Source of the DNA: Bacteroidales bacterium
GTDB taxonomy: Bacteria > Bacteroidota > Bacteroidia > Bacteroidales > UBA932
Direction of reading: 5' to 3'
DNA: 64,000 bases
Assembly (NCBI GenBank): GCA_015060205.1
Contig: SUYY01000001.1
Location: forward strand, 39,717 to 103,716
The position numbers and the translations under genes were made by a program. Position 1 is the stretch's first letter. Every line of letters begins with the position of its first letter. Positions 37,680-47,557 of this stretch are shown one piece after another. The notes below the pieces were generated by a model. That model was not told where the DNA came from. It did not search any database and worked only from the letters and a program-made list of their open reading frames with translations.

Positions 37680-39194
37680 ATGAGCATTATGGACCTCAAC
37701 GAGCAGGAGCAATTCAGAAGAGATTCGCTTGCAAAACTCAGAGAACTTGGAATCGAGCCATACCCGGCAGCACTTTACCCTATCAACACATCTGCTGCGC
37801 AGGTGAAGGCTGAGTACGACGAGGCTACCGGCAATTTCCAGGATGTAGTGATTGCCGGACGCATCATGTCAAGGCGTATCATGGGTGCCGCTTCATTCGG
37901 CGAACTCCAGGACGAGACAGGACGTATCCAGATATATGTAAACCGCGATGAGATCTGCCCTGGCGAAGACAAGACCATGTACAACACAGTATGGAAGAAA
38001 CTCCTCGACATCGGAGACATCGTGGGAATCAAAGGTTTTGCCTTCATCACCAAGACAGGCCAACTTTCAATCCACGCAAAGGAACTTACCCTTCTGAGCA
38101 AGTCTCTCCGCGTCCTCCCTATCGTGAAGGAAAAGGACGGCGAGGTATTCGATGCTTTCTCGGATCCTGAATTGAAATATCGTCAAAGATATGTCGACCT
38201 GATCGTAAACCCTCAGGTACGCGACACCTTCATCAAGAGAAGCCAGATTGTGGCTACAATGCGTGAGTATTTCAACGAGGCAGGATGCCTTGAAGTGGAG
38301 ACACCTATCCTCCAGAGCATCCCTGGCGGTGCTACGGCACGTCCGTTCATCACTCACCACAATGCTCTCGACATTCCTCTCTATCTGCGTATCGCAAACG
38401 AGTTGTACCTCAAGAGACTCATCGTCGGCGGATACCATGGAGTTTACGAGTTCGCAAAGGACTTCCGCAACGAGGGTATGGACAAGACTCACAATCCTGA
38501 GTTCACCTGCATGGAGATCTACGTGGCTTACAAGGACTATATATGGATGATGGAATTTGTGGAGAAACTTCTCGAAAAGATCGCACTTAAACTTCACGGC
38601 AAGACCGAAGTGACAATCGGCGAGAACCAGGTGGACTTCAAGCCGCCGTTCCGTCGTCTGCCTATCCTCGAGGCCATCAAGGAATACGCAGGTGTAGATG
38701 TGGCAGGAATGTCCGAGGACGAACTCCGCGAGACCTGCAAGAAACTTCACGTCGAGACAGACCCTTCATTCGGAAAAGGTAAACTCATCGACGCCATCTT
38801 CGGAGAATACTGCGAGAAGCACCTTGTACAGCCTACATTCATCACAGACTATCCTGTGGAGATGTCTCCTCTTACAAAACGTCACCGCACTAGCCCTGAA
38901 CTCACAGAGCGTTTCGAACTCTTCGTATGCGGAAAGGAACTTGCAAATGCATACAGCGAGTTGAACGACCCTATCGACCAGTATGAGCGTTTCCAGGATC
39001 AGTTGAAGTTGAAGGACAAGGGAGACGACGAGGCAATGTTCATCGACATGGACTTCGTCCGCGCCCTCGAGTACGGTATGCCTCCTACATCAGGACTCGG
39101 AATGGGAATCGACCGTCTGACCATGTTCATGACCAACTCCCCTACCATCCAGGATGTACTCTTCTTCCCTCAGATGAGACCGAAGAGCCTGTAA
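37680..39194 (+). CDS. lysS: lysyl-tRNA synthetase (class II)
   Basis: [78 protein letters not shown]. Confidence 0.97.
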   Translation: MSIMDLNEQEQFRRDSLAKLRELGIEPYPAALYPINTSAAQVKAEYDEATGNFQDVVIAGRIMSRRIMGAASFGELQDETGRIQIYVNRDEICPGEDKTMYNTVWKKLLDIGDIVGIKGFAFITKTGQLSIHAKELTLLSKSLRVLPIVKEKDGEVFDAFSDPELKYRQRYVDLIVNPQVRDTFIKRSQIVATMREYFNEAGCLEVETPILQSIPGGATARPFITHHNALDIPLYLRIANELYLKRLIVGGYHGVYEFAKDFRNEGMDKTHNPEFTCMEIYVAYKDYIWMMEFVEKLLEKIALKLHGKTEVTIGENQVDFKPPFRRLPILEAIKEYAGVDVAGMSEDELRETCKKLHVETDPSFGKGKLIDAIFGEYCEKHLVQPTFITDYPVEMSPLTKRHRTSPELTERFELFVCGKELANAYSELNDPIDQYERFQDQLKLKDKGDDEAMFIDMDFVRALEYGMPPTSGLGMGIDRLTMFMTNSPTIQDVLFFPQMRPKSL

Positions 39195-39199
39195 TACAG

Positions 39200-39230
39200 A
39201 AAAAGCGAAGTGCCAGTCACTTCGCTTTTT
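39200..39230 (+). terminator. intrinsic terminator of lysS
   Basis: AAAAAGCGAAGTG-ccagt-CACTTCGCTTTTT. Confidence 0.85.
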
Positions 39231-39271
39231 CTATATCTGTCACGGTTTTACAGTCATACCGTTGCTAAACC

Positions 39272-39934
39272 CTAGAACCGGAACGGACGCAGACTGGTGA
39301 TTCGATATGGAGTGGACCTGACGAAGAGGAGCCATTGGGCGAGGAAGTAGGTCACCAGGACGAGATAGTCGCGACCAGGAACCGGTTCGACAAATCTGTT
39401 CCATGCCAGGATGAAGTCCGAGAACACGAACAGGACGGCTCCGAGAGCGTAAAGCGAACTGCGCTGAAGCATTCCTGCCAGAAGCATCGTGGAGATGATG
39501 ACGGCATATACGGAAACCCCGATACGTTCCACACCTGCAGGAACCGACGGCACTATCTTGGTGAACACCACCGTGAGCAGACCGGCCAGACAGACTCCGA
39601 GCATGGCAAGATAGCCCTTCGCTCTGGCAGTGAGTTTCCTGTCATGTTCCACTTTCGTGAAATAGCGCTTCACAAAGAACCAGATATAGAACACATGTCC
39701 TGCAGCAAACGCACCCATCTGTGCAAGAAAGTTTCCGCATGTTCCGAACCAGTCTCCCAGGGCTGAAAAAAAGAGGGCGGCACATATCTGCCAAGGTGTC
39801 AGAAAAAGAGATGCGACGAAAATGCTTGCAACCGGGAACACAAGTTTGTGAGGGATGGTTACAGGGATGAAAAACAGGACTGCAAAGACAAAGAATACGG
39901 CAGTCGCTATGAGGGTTTTTGTCTTAGGTGTCAT
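39272..39934 (-). CDS. lysoplasmalogenase (YhhN) family membrane protein
   Basis: Multi-TM; 'KLVFPVASIFVASLF...ALFFSALGDWF...FVFSDFILAWNRF'. Confidence 0.8.
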   Translation of the reverse strand: MTPKTKTLIATAVFFVFAVLFFIPVTIPHKLVFPVASIFVASLFLTPWQICAALFFSALGDWFGTCGNFLAQMGAFAAGHVFYIWFFVKRYFTKVEHDRKLTARAKGYLAMLGVCLAGLLTVVFTKIVPSVPAGVERIGVSVYAVIISTMLLAGMLQRSSLYALGAVLFVFSDFILAWNRFVEPVPGRDYLVLVTYFLAQWLLFVRSTPYRITSLRPFRF

Positions 39935-39937
39935 ATA

Positions 39938-40603
39938 TTATTTCTTACGTATTATATTCAATCCGTCTCTTACCGGCATTATCACGGACTCCACGCGGGA
40001 ATCTGCAGAGACCTTGTCGTTGAATGCAGCGATACCGAGGGTCTGCTTATCCTGAGGAAGAGGATCCTGGCAGACCTTGCCGTCCCATATCACATTGTCG
40101 GCGAGGATGAGTCCTCCGGGACGGACCAGATCGAAGACCAGATCATAATATTCACAGTATTCCCTCTTGTTTGCGTCAATATATACTATATCATACAGGT
40201 CCTGAGGATCCGGTGCGGCATCGGCCCCCATCTCCTGACGGAAACGTTGAAGAGTCTGCTTGCAGTCTCCTATATGAAGTGCAATCCTGTCAGAAAGACC
40301 AGCCCTGGCAAATCCTTCGAGTATGAGATCCTCAAGTTCATCGTTGAGTTCCAATGTATCCAGATGGCCGTCTTGAGGCAGAGCGGAAGCAAGACATATC
40401 GCAGAATAGCCTGTGAATGTACCCAGTTCGAGTATGCGGCGGGCACCTGTCATCTGGACGAACATCCTGAGAAGTTGACCCTGTGCCGCTCCTGAAAGCA
40501 TTCTGGCATGATTTGTACGTATATGAGTCTGCCTGACCACCCACTGAAGAGCGTCACTTGGAACCGAAGCATGGTCCTCGATGTATTTGTATATATTTTC
40601 CAT
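39938..40603 (-). CDS. class I SAM-dependent O-methyltransferase
   Basis: ILELGTFTGYSAICLASALP, YDIVYIDANKREYCEYYDLVFDLVRPGGLILADNVIWDG. Confidence 0.93.
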   Translation of the reverse strand: MENIYKYIEDHASVPSDALQWVVRQTHIRTNHARMLSGAAQGQLLRMFVQMTGARRILELGTFTGYSAICLASALPQDGHLDTLELNDELEDLILEGFARAGLSDRIALHIGDCKQTLQRFRQEMGADAAPDPQDLYDIVYIDANKREYCEYYDLVFDLVRPGGLILADNVIWDGKVCQDPLPQDKQTLGIAAFNDKVSADSRVESVIMPVRDGLNIIRKK

Positions 40604-40667
40604 ATATTTTATAAATATATTCCAGATATATGGTAATTGCTTCCGACGATTCTGACCCTGAGCGTCA

Positions 40668-41963
40668 TCAAATATACACCAATCTGGACAATTTATCAAA
40701 ATCAAAGACAGTGCGGGCCATCTCACGTATATCCTCGGCAGTGACAGCCTCCACCAATGCACGGTTTTCCTTTCCTGAACTTACCTTTCCATACGCCATA
40801 AGTCCCTTACCCATTGAAAGGCATTGGGTCTCACCGTTGTCACCGCTTATGGCCAACTGACCGAGAAGTTGCTTCTTCGCCGCCTTGAGCCTCCTGTCGG
40901 AAAGCAGTTCCTCGTGAAGTCTTGAGATTTCCTTATATATGGTACGTATGCATTTCTCAAGATTGGCCTTGTCGCATCCGAGACTTACCGTTACCATCCC
41001 TGTGTCGGCAAACTGGACATATCCGCATTCCACGCTATATACCCATCCGTTCTTTTCTCGAAGCACCGAATTGAGTATGGAATTATTTGCCGGACCGCCT
41101 AATATATTGCATAACAAGACTGTAGCAATCCGCTCCCTCTCCTGATAGAGCGACGGCGCAAGGCCACCGATGATGCAGTTCGCCTGATGATTCCTCTTGT
41201 TCATCGTCTTGTCGAAAGGCAATGCCGCAGGAAGTCCGTAATTTCCACAAGGTTTCTGCCCCGTCTTGAAATCCTGACCACAGATTCCCTCTGAAAAGGT
41301 ATGGCACTCCGAAGTGAAGGTACAGTCAGAAGAAGATTGCGGAAAATATCTGTCGATCAGTTTGAGGACCGCCTTCTCCATCTTTGCCTCATCATAGTCC
41401 GCCACGATGGTAAAAGCCATTCTGCACGGCACGAAATGCTCCTTGACGAACCTCAGAAGTTCATCCCTGCTTATTTTTCTGACTGATAAAGGAGTCCCGA
41501 GAATATTTCCGCTCAAGGGATGGCCGTCGAAGAGCAGTTCCTCGAACTTGTCGTATATATCTTCCGATGGAGAGTCCTTATAGGAATGGATCTCGTCAAT
41601 AACGACCCCTTTCTCCACCTCGATTTCATGTTCCGGAAAAACCGCAGATGTAGCCAGTTCAAACAACAGTGAAGCAGCCTTCTGCAGATCTTCCTTCAGG
41701 ACTGTAGCATGAAAGACTATTTCCTCCTTCGTGGTGAAGGCATTCAGTTCGCCGCCCAGACGGTCCAGATATCCGTTGATCACGGATGCGCTCTTCGTGG
41801 CTGTACCCTTGAATATGGTATGTTCCACAAAATGGGCTATACCGCTGTGATAGCCAGCCTCATCCCTTGTGCCGCACCTTACGCTGAGTGCGCAATAGCC
41901 CACAGCCGAGGAACTTTTCCTGACTGCATATTGAAGTCCGTTGGAAGTCCTTCCGCTTATCAT
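40668..41963 (-). CDS. M16 family zinc peptidase (processing peptidase-like)
   Basis: GIAHFVEHTIFKGT HxxEH motif (H-F-V-E-H). Confidence 0.93.
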   Translation of the reverse strand: MISGRTSNGLQYAVRKSSSAVGYCALSVRCGTRDEAGYHSGIAHFVEHTIFKGTATKSASVINGYLDRLGGELNAFTTKEEIVFHATVLKEDLQKAASLLFELATSAVFPEHEIEVEKGVVIDEIHSYKDSPSEDIYDKFEELLFDGHPLSGNILGTPLSVRKISRDELLRFVKEHFVPCRMAFTIVADYDEAKMEKAVLKLIDRYFPQSSSDCTFTSECHTFSEGICGQDFKTGQKPCGNYGLPAALPFDKTMNKRNHQANCIIGGLAPSLYQERERIATVLLCNILGGPANNSILNSVLREKNGWVYSVECGYVQFADTGMVTVSLGCDKANLEKCIRTIYKEISRLHEELLSDRRLKAAKKQLLGQLAISGDNGETQCLSMGKGLMAYGKVSSGKENRALVEAVTAEDIREMARTVFDFDKLSRLVYI

Positions 41964-42814
41964 TATTTCTTTCTTGGCGCTGTGATCCTCCTGATGTCCT
42001 CAGCAAGAAATCCCGGACCGAACTTCTTGGTGATCTTATGCTTACGGAAGTAGTACAAGGTATTGTCCTGCGGATCTATGAGCATCTTGTAGCAGAACGA
42101 ACCCGGCTTTCCCTCGGAAGGAACAGCCACATAACTCACCAGAGTGTTGGACTTCTCAGGCGAGAGATATTCCTCAGCGTCCTCTTCCTCAAGAACCAGC
42201 ACATCCTCATCAAAGCACGCATTTCTTACAGACGGGTTCACATCAGCGGCAAGGTCTGCCTCAGAGAAGACAAGTGTCATGTTTCCCGACCTGCTGATAT
42301 TCATCGTATAGTTAGGAAGTCCTGTATATCCGTCGAAATCGTTCTCCATGGAATCCAACGTATATTTCTGAATGATATCTATGAAGGACGGAAGGAATAC
42401 ATATTCACGGCCTGAAGGATCTTCCACCGATGCAAACGGAAACGAAACAACCTCGAGCATCTGGTCAAGTCCTTTGGAAGCATCTCCGCCACCTTTCACA
42501 AGACTCAGGAAAGTCAGACCCGGCTCAGCCTCCTTCTTGAACTGTCCCTTTGTGGTCAGAAGAAAATAATATGAATCATTGGATTTGAGAGATTCGTATT
42601 CGCTCAAAGTGCAGAACTCGAAAGGAGATACATTCCACTTTGAGGACACTGCCTTCTTCAAGTATGCGTCATGGATCGGATTTCCCGTAAGAACCACTTT
42701 TGTGACCTTACTCGTAAAATCGCTGATCTTCATCTTCTTCGTGTCTATCTGAGCCTGTGCCCATGTCATCAAAGGGAGCAGCACTGCCGCCGCAAGTACA
42801 ATAAATTTCTTCAT
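41963..42814 (-). CDS. secreted hypothetical protein
   Basis: Signal peptide MKKFIVLAAAVLLPLMTWAQA; long ORF, stop overlapping peptidase start. Confidence 0.6.
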   Translation of the reverse strand: MKKFIVLAAAVLLPLMTWAQAQIDTKKMKISDFTSKVTKVVLTGNPIHDAYLKKAVSSKWNVSPFEFCTLSEYESLKSNDSYYFLLTTKGQFKKEAEPGLTFLSLVKGGGDASKGLDQMLEVVSFPFASVEDPSGREYVFLPSFIDIIQKYTLDSMENDFDGYTGLPNYTMNISRSGNMTLVFSEADLAADVNPSVRNACFDEDVLVLEEEDAEEYLSPEKSNTLVSYVAVPSEGKPGSFCYKMLIDPQDNTLYYFRKHKITKKFGPGFLAEDIRRITAPRKK

Positions 42815-42893
42815 ATAAAACAGTCGATATGGTTAATCCGGCACAAAGTTACAAAATAAATACCTATCTTTGTGAGTTGACGAAAGAACAATT

Positions 42894-44606
42894 ATGAGTC
42901 AGTATATAGTATCGGCACGAAAATACAGACCGGACTCCTTCGGGACACTTATAGGTCAGGACAATATAGCGCAGACGCTCAAGAATTCCATTCTACGCGG
43001 ACAACTTGCGCACGCATATCTTTTCTGCGGTCCTCGAGGCGTGGGAAAGACGACCACAGCGCGTATATTCGCGAAAATGATCAACTGTTCCAACCCTTCC
43101 GAGGGTATGGAGCCATGCGGGACATGCGAATCCTGCCTCTCGTTTGCAGAAGGCCGTTCATACTGCATTCATGAACTCGACGCTGCGTCCAACAACGGTG
43201 TGGATGACATAAAGGCCCTCATGGACCAGGTGCGCGTACCTCCTCAGGTGGGAAAATACAGTGTATATATCATCGATGAGGTGCATATGCTGTCACAATC
43301 GGCCTTCAATGCATTCCTGAAGACTCTTGAAGAACCGCCTGCTCACGCGATCTTCATTCTGGCCACAACGGAGAAGCACAAGATTCTTCCGACAATTCTC
43401 TCGCGTTGCCAGACATATGACTTCAACCGTATCACAGTGGACAATATCGTCAGAAATCTCCGGATGGTGGCATCGAACGAAGGCATTTCCATTGACGACG
43501 AGTCCCTGCACGTGATTGCACACAAGGCGGATGGAGCGATGCGCGATGCACTGACCATCTTTGACCAGACCGTGGCATTCTGCGGAACAGACGTGAAGTA
43601 TCAGGATGTGCTGAGGAACCTTAATGTGCTTGACTATGAATATAGTTTCTCGCTTGTCGAGGCATTCCTCCGGGGCGATTACCCTTCCGCTCTCACAACA
43701 TTCGACGAGATATTGACAAAAGGATTCAATGCACTGCATTTTGTGGCAGCATTGTCCTCGCATCTTCGTGACCTTGCCGTGAGCAAGACCGGAGGGCTGG
43801 ACTCTCTTCTCGAACTTCCGGACTCATTGAAGAAAAGATACAAGGAGCAGGCGGAAAGATGCCCGATGCAGTTCATATATGAAGCACTCGGCATCACCAC
43901 AGCATGCGAATCGGGATACAGGGCGAGCGTGAATCCTCGTCTGCACATCGAATTTGCGCTCATGAGGCTGGCGTTTCTGATGAAGAAGCCGGAAGCACAG
44001 ACAGTTGCCCCGGTATCTGCGGCTCCTCAGACTTCGGTCACTTCTGTTGCGGCACCTGCAGAAGTTCAGCAGGGACCGGTTTCCGCAGTTCCGGCACAAC
44101 AGGACGAGTCTCCTTCCGCGCAGCAGCGTGAACGTCGTACCCGTGGCACACGTACAACTGCAGGACTGTCCATGAAGGCAATTCTGAGCGACGAAAAACC
44201 AAAGGAAGCCAACGTATCCAAGGAGGCCCCGGCACCGTCGGAAGAGGAGATCAGAGAAAAATGGCCGGAACTGGCACTCAGATACAAACACCTTGACAGG
44301 CTCTGCAGCATGCTCAACACCACGACTCTGAGCATAAGCGACACCGGAGACTTCAAGACTGTAGTGTTCCGCGTCGTGAACGAGGCCCAGAAGACATGGG
44401 TCGAAACCAAGATGCTGCACGATCTGGAAGGTAACCTGAGAGCCATAATGAAATCCATGAAGATATATCTCCGGGTGGAAGTGACTCCGGACGATGAGCC
44501 TCAGGAAAAGAAGATATACATGCCTGGAGAGCAGGCAGGAGTGCTGATGAAGGAAAACTCGGAAGTCAACAGTCTCATTACCGACCTGGGACTTGATATA
44601 AAATAA
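42894..44606 (+). CDS. dnaX: DNA polymerase III subunit gamma/tau
   Basis: ARKYRPDSFGTLIGQDNIAQTLKNSI, HAYLFCGPRGVGKTTTARIFAK, YIIDEVHMLSQSAFNAFLKTLEEPP. Confidence 0.97.
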   Translation: MSQYIVSARKYRPDSFGTLIGQDNIAQTLKNSILRGQLAHAYLFCGPRGVGKTTTARIFAKMINCSNPSEGMEPCGTCESCLSFAEGRSYCIHELDAASNNGVDDIKALMDQVRVPPQVGKYSVYIIDEVHMLSQSAFNAFLKTLEEPPAHAIFILATTEKHKILPTILSRCQTYDFNRITVDNIVRNLRMVASNEGISIDDESLHVIAHKADGAMRDALTIFDQTVAFCGTDVKYQDVLRNLNVLDYEYSFSLVEAFLRGDYPSALTTFDEILTKGFNALHFVAALSSHLRDLAVSKTGGLDSLLELPDSLKKRYKEQAERCPMQFIYEALGITTACESGYRASVNPRLHIEFALMRLAFLMKKPEAQTVAPVSAAPQTSVTSVAAPAEVQQGPVSAVPAQQDESPSAQQRERRTRGTRTTAGLSMKAILSDEKPKEANVSKEAPAPSEEEIREKWPELALRYKHLDRLCSMLNTTTLSISDTGDFKTVVFRVVNEAQKTWVETKMLHDLEGNLRAIMKSMKIYLRVEVTPDDEPQEKKIYMPGEQAGVLMKENSEVNSLITDLGLDIK

Positions 44607-44622
44607 AGAAAACACCAGACAA

Positions 44623-45462
44623 ATGAAATTACGCTGCGAAAACCTTGTTAAGAAATATGGTCAGAGAACCGTCGTGAAGGGCGTTTCCATGGAAGTCAAT
44701 CAGGGCGAGATTGTGGGATTCCTCGGTCCGAACGGTGCCGGCAAGACCACAAGTTTCTACATGATCACCGGACTTATCGTTCCAAATGACGGCAAGATAT
44801 TCCTTGACGACGAGGATATCACAAAACTTCCTATGTTCAAGCGTTCCCAGAAAGGTGTGGGATACCTTGCACAGGAAGCATCAGTATTCCGCCATATGAG
44901 CGTGGAGGACAATATCATGTCAGTGATGGAGATGTCCAAACAGTTCACAAAGGAACAACGCAAGCAGCGTCTGGAAGACCTTCTGGACGAGTTCAACCTT
45001 CACAAGGTACGTAAAAGCAAAGGTATACAGTTGTCCGGAGGTGAACGACGCCGCTGTGAAATTGCACGCGCACTTGCCATCGACCCGAAATTCATCCTTC
45101 TTGACGAGCCGTTCGCCGGAGTGGACCCTATCGCAGTGGAGGACATCCAGTACATCATCGCAAAACTCAAATACAAGAACATCGGAGTCATCATCACCGA
45201 CCACAATGTAGGAGAAACCCTGGCCATCATCGATCGCGCATACCTGCTCTATGAAGGATCGATTCTCCAGAGCGGAACCCCTGAAGCGCTTGCAGAAGAT
45301 GACGAAGTACGAACCAAGTATCTCGGTTCAAACTTCACACTGAAACGTTCGGCAGCCTTCCTGCGCGCCGAGGCTGGTGGTCCTCAGCGAGTAAACAACG
45401 CAGCGGAACACGCAGAAGCCGTTGCCAAAGGCCATCTGGACGGTCCTGCTAACAAACAGTAA
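44623..45462 (+). CDS. lptB: LPS export ABC transporter ATP-binding protein
   Basis: GFLGPNGAGKTTSFYMITGLI, LSGGERRRCEIARALAIDPKFILLDEPFAGVDPIAVEDIQ. Confidence 0.95.
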   Translation: MKLRCENLVKKYGQRTVVKGVSMEVNQGEIVGFLGPNGAGKTTSFYMITGLIVPNDGKIFLDDEDITKLPMFKRSQKGVGYLAQEASVFRHMSVEDNIMSVMEMSKQFTKEQRKQRLEDLLDEFNLHKVRKSKGIQLSGGERRRCEIARALAIDPKFILLDEPFAGVDPIAVEDIQYIIAKLKYKNIGVIITDHNVGETLAIIDRAYLLYEGSILQSGTPEALAEDDEVRTKYLGSNFTLKRSAAFLRAEAGGPQRVNNAAEHAEAVAKGHLDGPANKQ

Positions 45463-45484
45463 ACCGATAACGGTCCGATATATA

Positions 45485-45524
45485 GCGTGCCCGAAGGTGT
45501 CCAGATTTGCACCCTCCGGCACGC
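45485..45524 (+). terminator. hairpin 1 of a related pair, followed by T-tract
   Basis: GCGTGCCCGAAGGTGTCCAGATTTGCACCCTCCGGCACGC then atgtttttt. Confidence 0.7.
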
Positions 45525-45567
45525 ATGTTTTTTATAACACACTGATAATCCAATAATTACAAATACA

Positions 45568-45611
45568 CAACGTGCCCGATGGTGCTTAATTTGACACCTT
45601 CGGGCACGTTG
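45568..45611. repeat. hairpin 2, sequence-related to hairpin 1
   Basis: CAACGTGCCCGATGGTGCTTAATTTGACACCTTCGGGCACGTTG. Confidence 0.7.
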
Positions 45612-45639
45612 TATATAAGGCGCGTCGAGTAGGAATGTA

Positions 45640-46704
45640 TCAGAATCCGATTCCGACAGAGAGGAGAACACCCGGCTCTTTCTTCAGAGGAATCTTGAGA
45701 CCGACCCTGATACAGGAGAAGATATTGAAATTGATATCCCACAATACAGAGAATTTCTTTATTCTCTCCTTTTCCTCTTCTGTCATTTTCTGCACCTTGC
45801 CATCCACCTTTGACCGACTTCCTAAATATATGTCGAAAGTAGGACCTGTGCTCAACTCTATGGTCCTGTCAACAAAACTGATTCCCACATTACATGGAAT
45901 AATAAGGTTGTATTGAGAACCTTTCAACTTGTACTTTTTGCCCTCGATATCTTCAAGTTCCGTACTGGTAAAGAACATTCTTGTTCCCAAACCCACCCAG
46001 GTAAAGACATTCTTATGAAAATATTCCTTCCAGCCCAGACCCACAGATAATCCGCCAGACTTATCAGATAACTCTGAAGCCTCACTGTCGTAATCATAAG
46101 TGACAAAGACTCCAAGACAACGGTTTCTAAGTTCCGTTTCCCCATTCTGAGCAGACACAGATGTGTTTTGCTGCGGCACAGTCACTGCCGGTACACCTGT
46201 CGCAAAATTCTGAGAATAACCGGCATTACCTGTCGGACCGGTCTGGGTCATGACATTTGTCGGTGCATTCGGACTGGTCTGAGGAACCGAAAAAGGATTC
46301 ACATATCCGTTTTTCGCATATTCGTTGGCGACAGACTCACTGTAATGGGTCTTTCCATCCTTTGTCAGATAGTAGAACGAACCTCCCTCCATAAACTGAA
46401 CTTTAGCCACACCGTTCTTGAAACCGACAGAAGTAAGGTCCTTGGAATAGAAAGACAAATTGAAACATTTCTTGCCCGACCTGTCGATAAAGTAATACAT
46501 TGAGGAATTGCTGTTATCCGAAACCACGGCATAGCCTTCACTGAAAGGAGAAGCATACCACCACTGCGGCATGATCACCCATTTGCCGGAAGCATCGGCA
46601 TATCCCCATATCTGACCATACTGTTTGAGTATCGGATCCTGATTCTGAGAGAAACAAAAAATTGACACCAACAGTGTCGCAAAAGATAGAATAACACGTT
46701 TCAT
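45640..46704 (-). CDS. WG-repeat-like secreted/outer membrane protein
   Basis: Signal peptide MKRVILSFATLLVSIFCFSQ; IWGYADASGKWVIMPQWWYASPFSEGYAVV WG-repeat pattern. Confidence 0.65.
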   Translation of the reverse strand: MKRVILSFATLLVSIFCFSQNQDPILKQYGQIWGYADASGKWVIMPQWWYASPFSEGYAVVSDNSNSSMYYFIDRSGKKCFNLSFYSKDLTSVGFKNGVAKVQFMEGGSFYYLTKDGKTHYSESVANEYAKNGYVNPFSVPQTSPNAPTNVMTQTGPTGNAGYSQNFATGVPAVTVPQQNTSVSAQNGETELRNRCLGVFVTYDYDSEASELSDKSGGLSVGLGWKEYFHKNVFTWVGLGTRMFFTSTELEDIEGKKYKLKGSQYNLIIPCNVGISFVDRTIELSTGPTFDIYLGSRSKVDGKVQKMTEEEKERIKKFSVLWDINFNIFSCIRVGLKIPLKKEPGVLLSVGIGF

Positions 46705-46832
46705 AAGATATAAGTAAGGTACACAAAAGTACATATTTTTTATAAACAGTTATTGAATATCAGGAATTTTCTTGCGTAATTTGTAGTGATGGTTCTCATC
46801 ATGATTCTCTAAAAATTTAAAACATTACAGAT

Positions 46833-47552
46833 ATGAAACGCAAACTTTTCATTTTCATCTCAATGATTCTCCTGTCTTCCGCTCTTTCAGCAAAACCGGC
46901 AAACGTAGTATACTACATTCTGAGCCAGACAGCCGAGTCGATATGTGACAACAGCATACTTTCAGTCGAATTCAACATTGAAAGCCCGCTCATATATACT
47001 CAGGAAGCGGGATATGTACACCCTCAGCCACACATATCACTGATACTGACCAACAAGTCAGACAAAGCCATCACGCTGAACCTCAATGCATCAAAACTGA
47101 TAAGAAACTCTCATGTCGAATCATTTGACAGTTTCTCTCAACAGAAGGACATCGTCATCGCACCGCATGCGTCGATAAGTTTTGACCAGATGAAACTGTT
47201 CACAGAGGAAGCACGCGCAGCATTCTACAACATGTATCATTTCAAACATCTCAAGGTTCTGAACAATGACTACGGAATGCTTTGCTTCGGTCAGTTGGAC
47301 AAGACTCTGGAACCAGGAGCAGTGATTTCCTATGCTCAGAGCAACACGCCTATATACATAGCCACTGCGGTCATATATTCAGTTGACGGAGCACAATATG
47401 AGATGCGTACCGAGTATTTTGCTGAGAAAAAAATCGGATCAGCACTGAACGGAATGGCAACCGAAAAAGAAGAAATCATAAACAACGCATACCCGGACTG
47501 GGTAAATCCGAAACATGAAGTTATCAAACTCTGGTGCTTAAAAGAAAGGTAG
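46833..47552 (+). CDS. secreted hypothetical protein
   Basis: Signal peptide MKRKLFIFISMILLSSALSAKP. Confidence 0.55.
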   Translation: MKRKLFIFISMILLSSALSAKPANVVYYILSQTAESICDNSILSVEFNIESPLIYTQEAGYVHPQPHISLILTNKSDKAITLNLNASKLIRNSHVESFDSFSQQKDIVIAPHASISFDQMKLFTEEARAAFYNMYHFKHLKVLNNDYGMLCFGQLDKTLEPGAVISYAQSNTPIYIATAVIYSVDGAQYEMRTEYFAEKKIGSALNGMATEKEEIINNAYPDWVNPKHEVIKLWCLKER

Positions 47553-47557
47553 TCCTT

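Noticed and set aside
43824-44615. 263-aa minus-strand ORF opposite dnaX
   Set aside because: Antisense shadow of the dnaX C-terminal region; no start or operon support.
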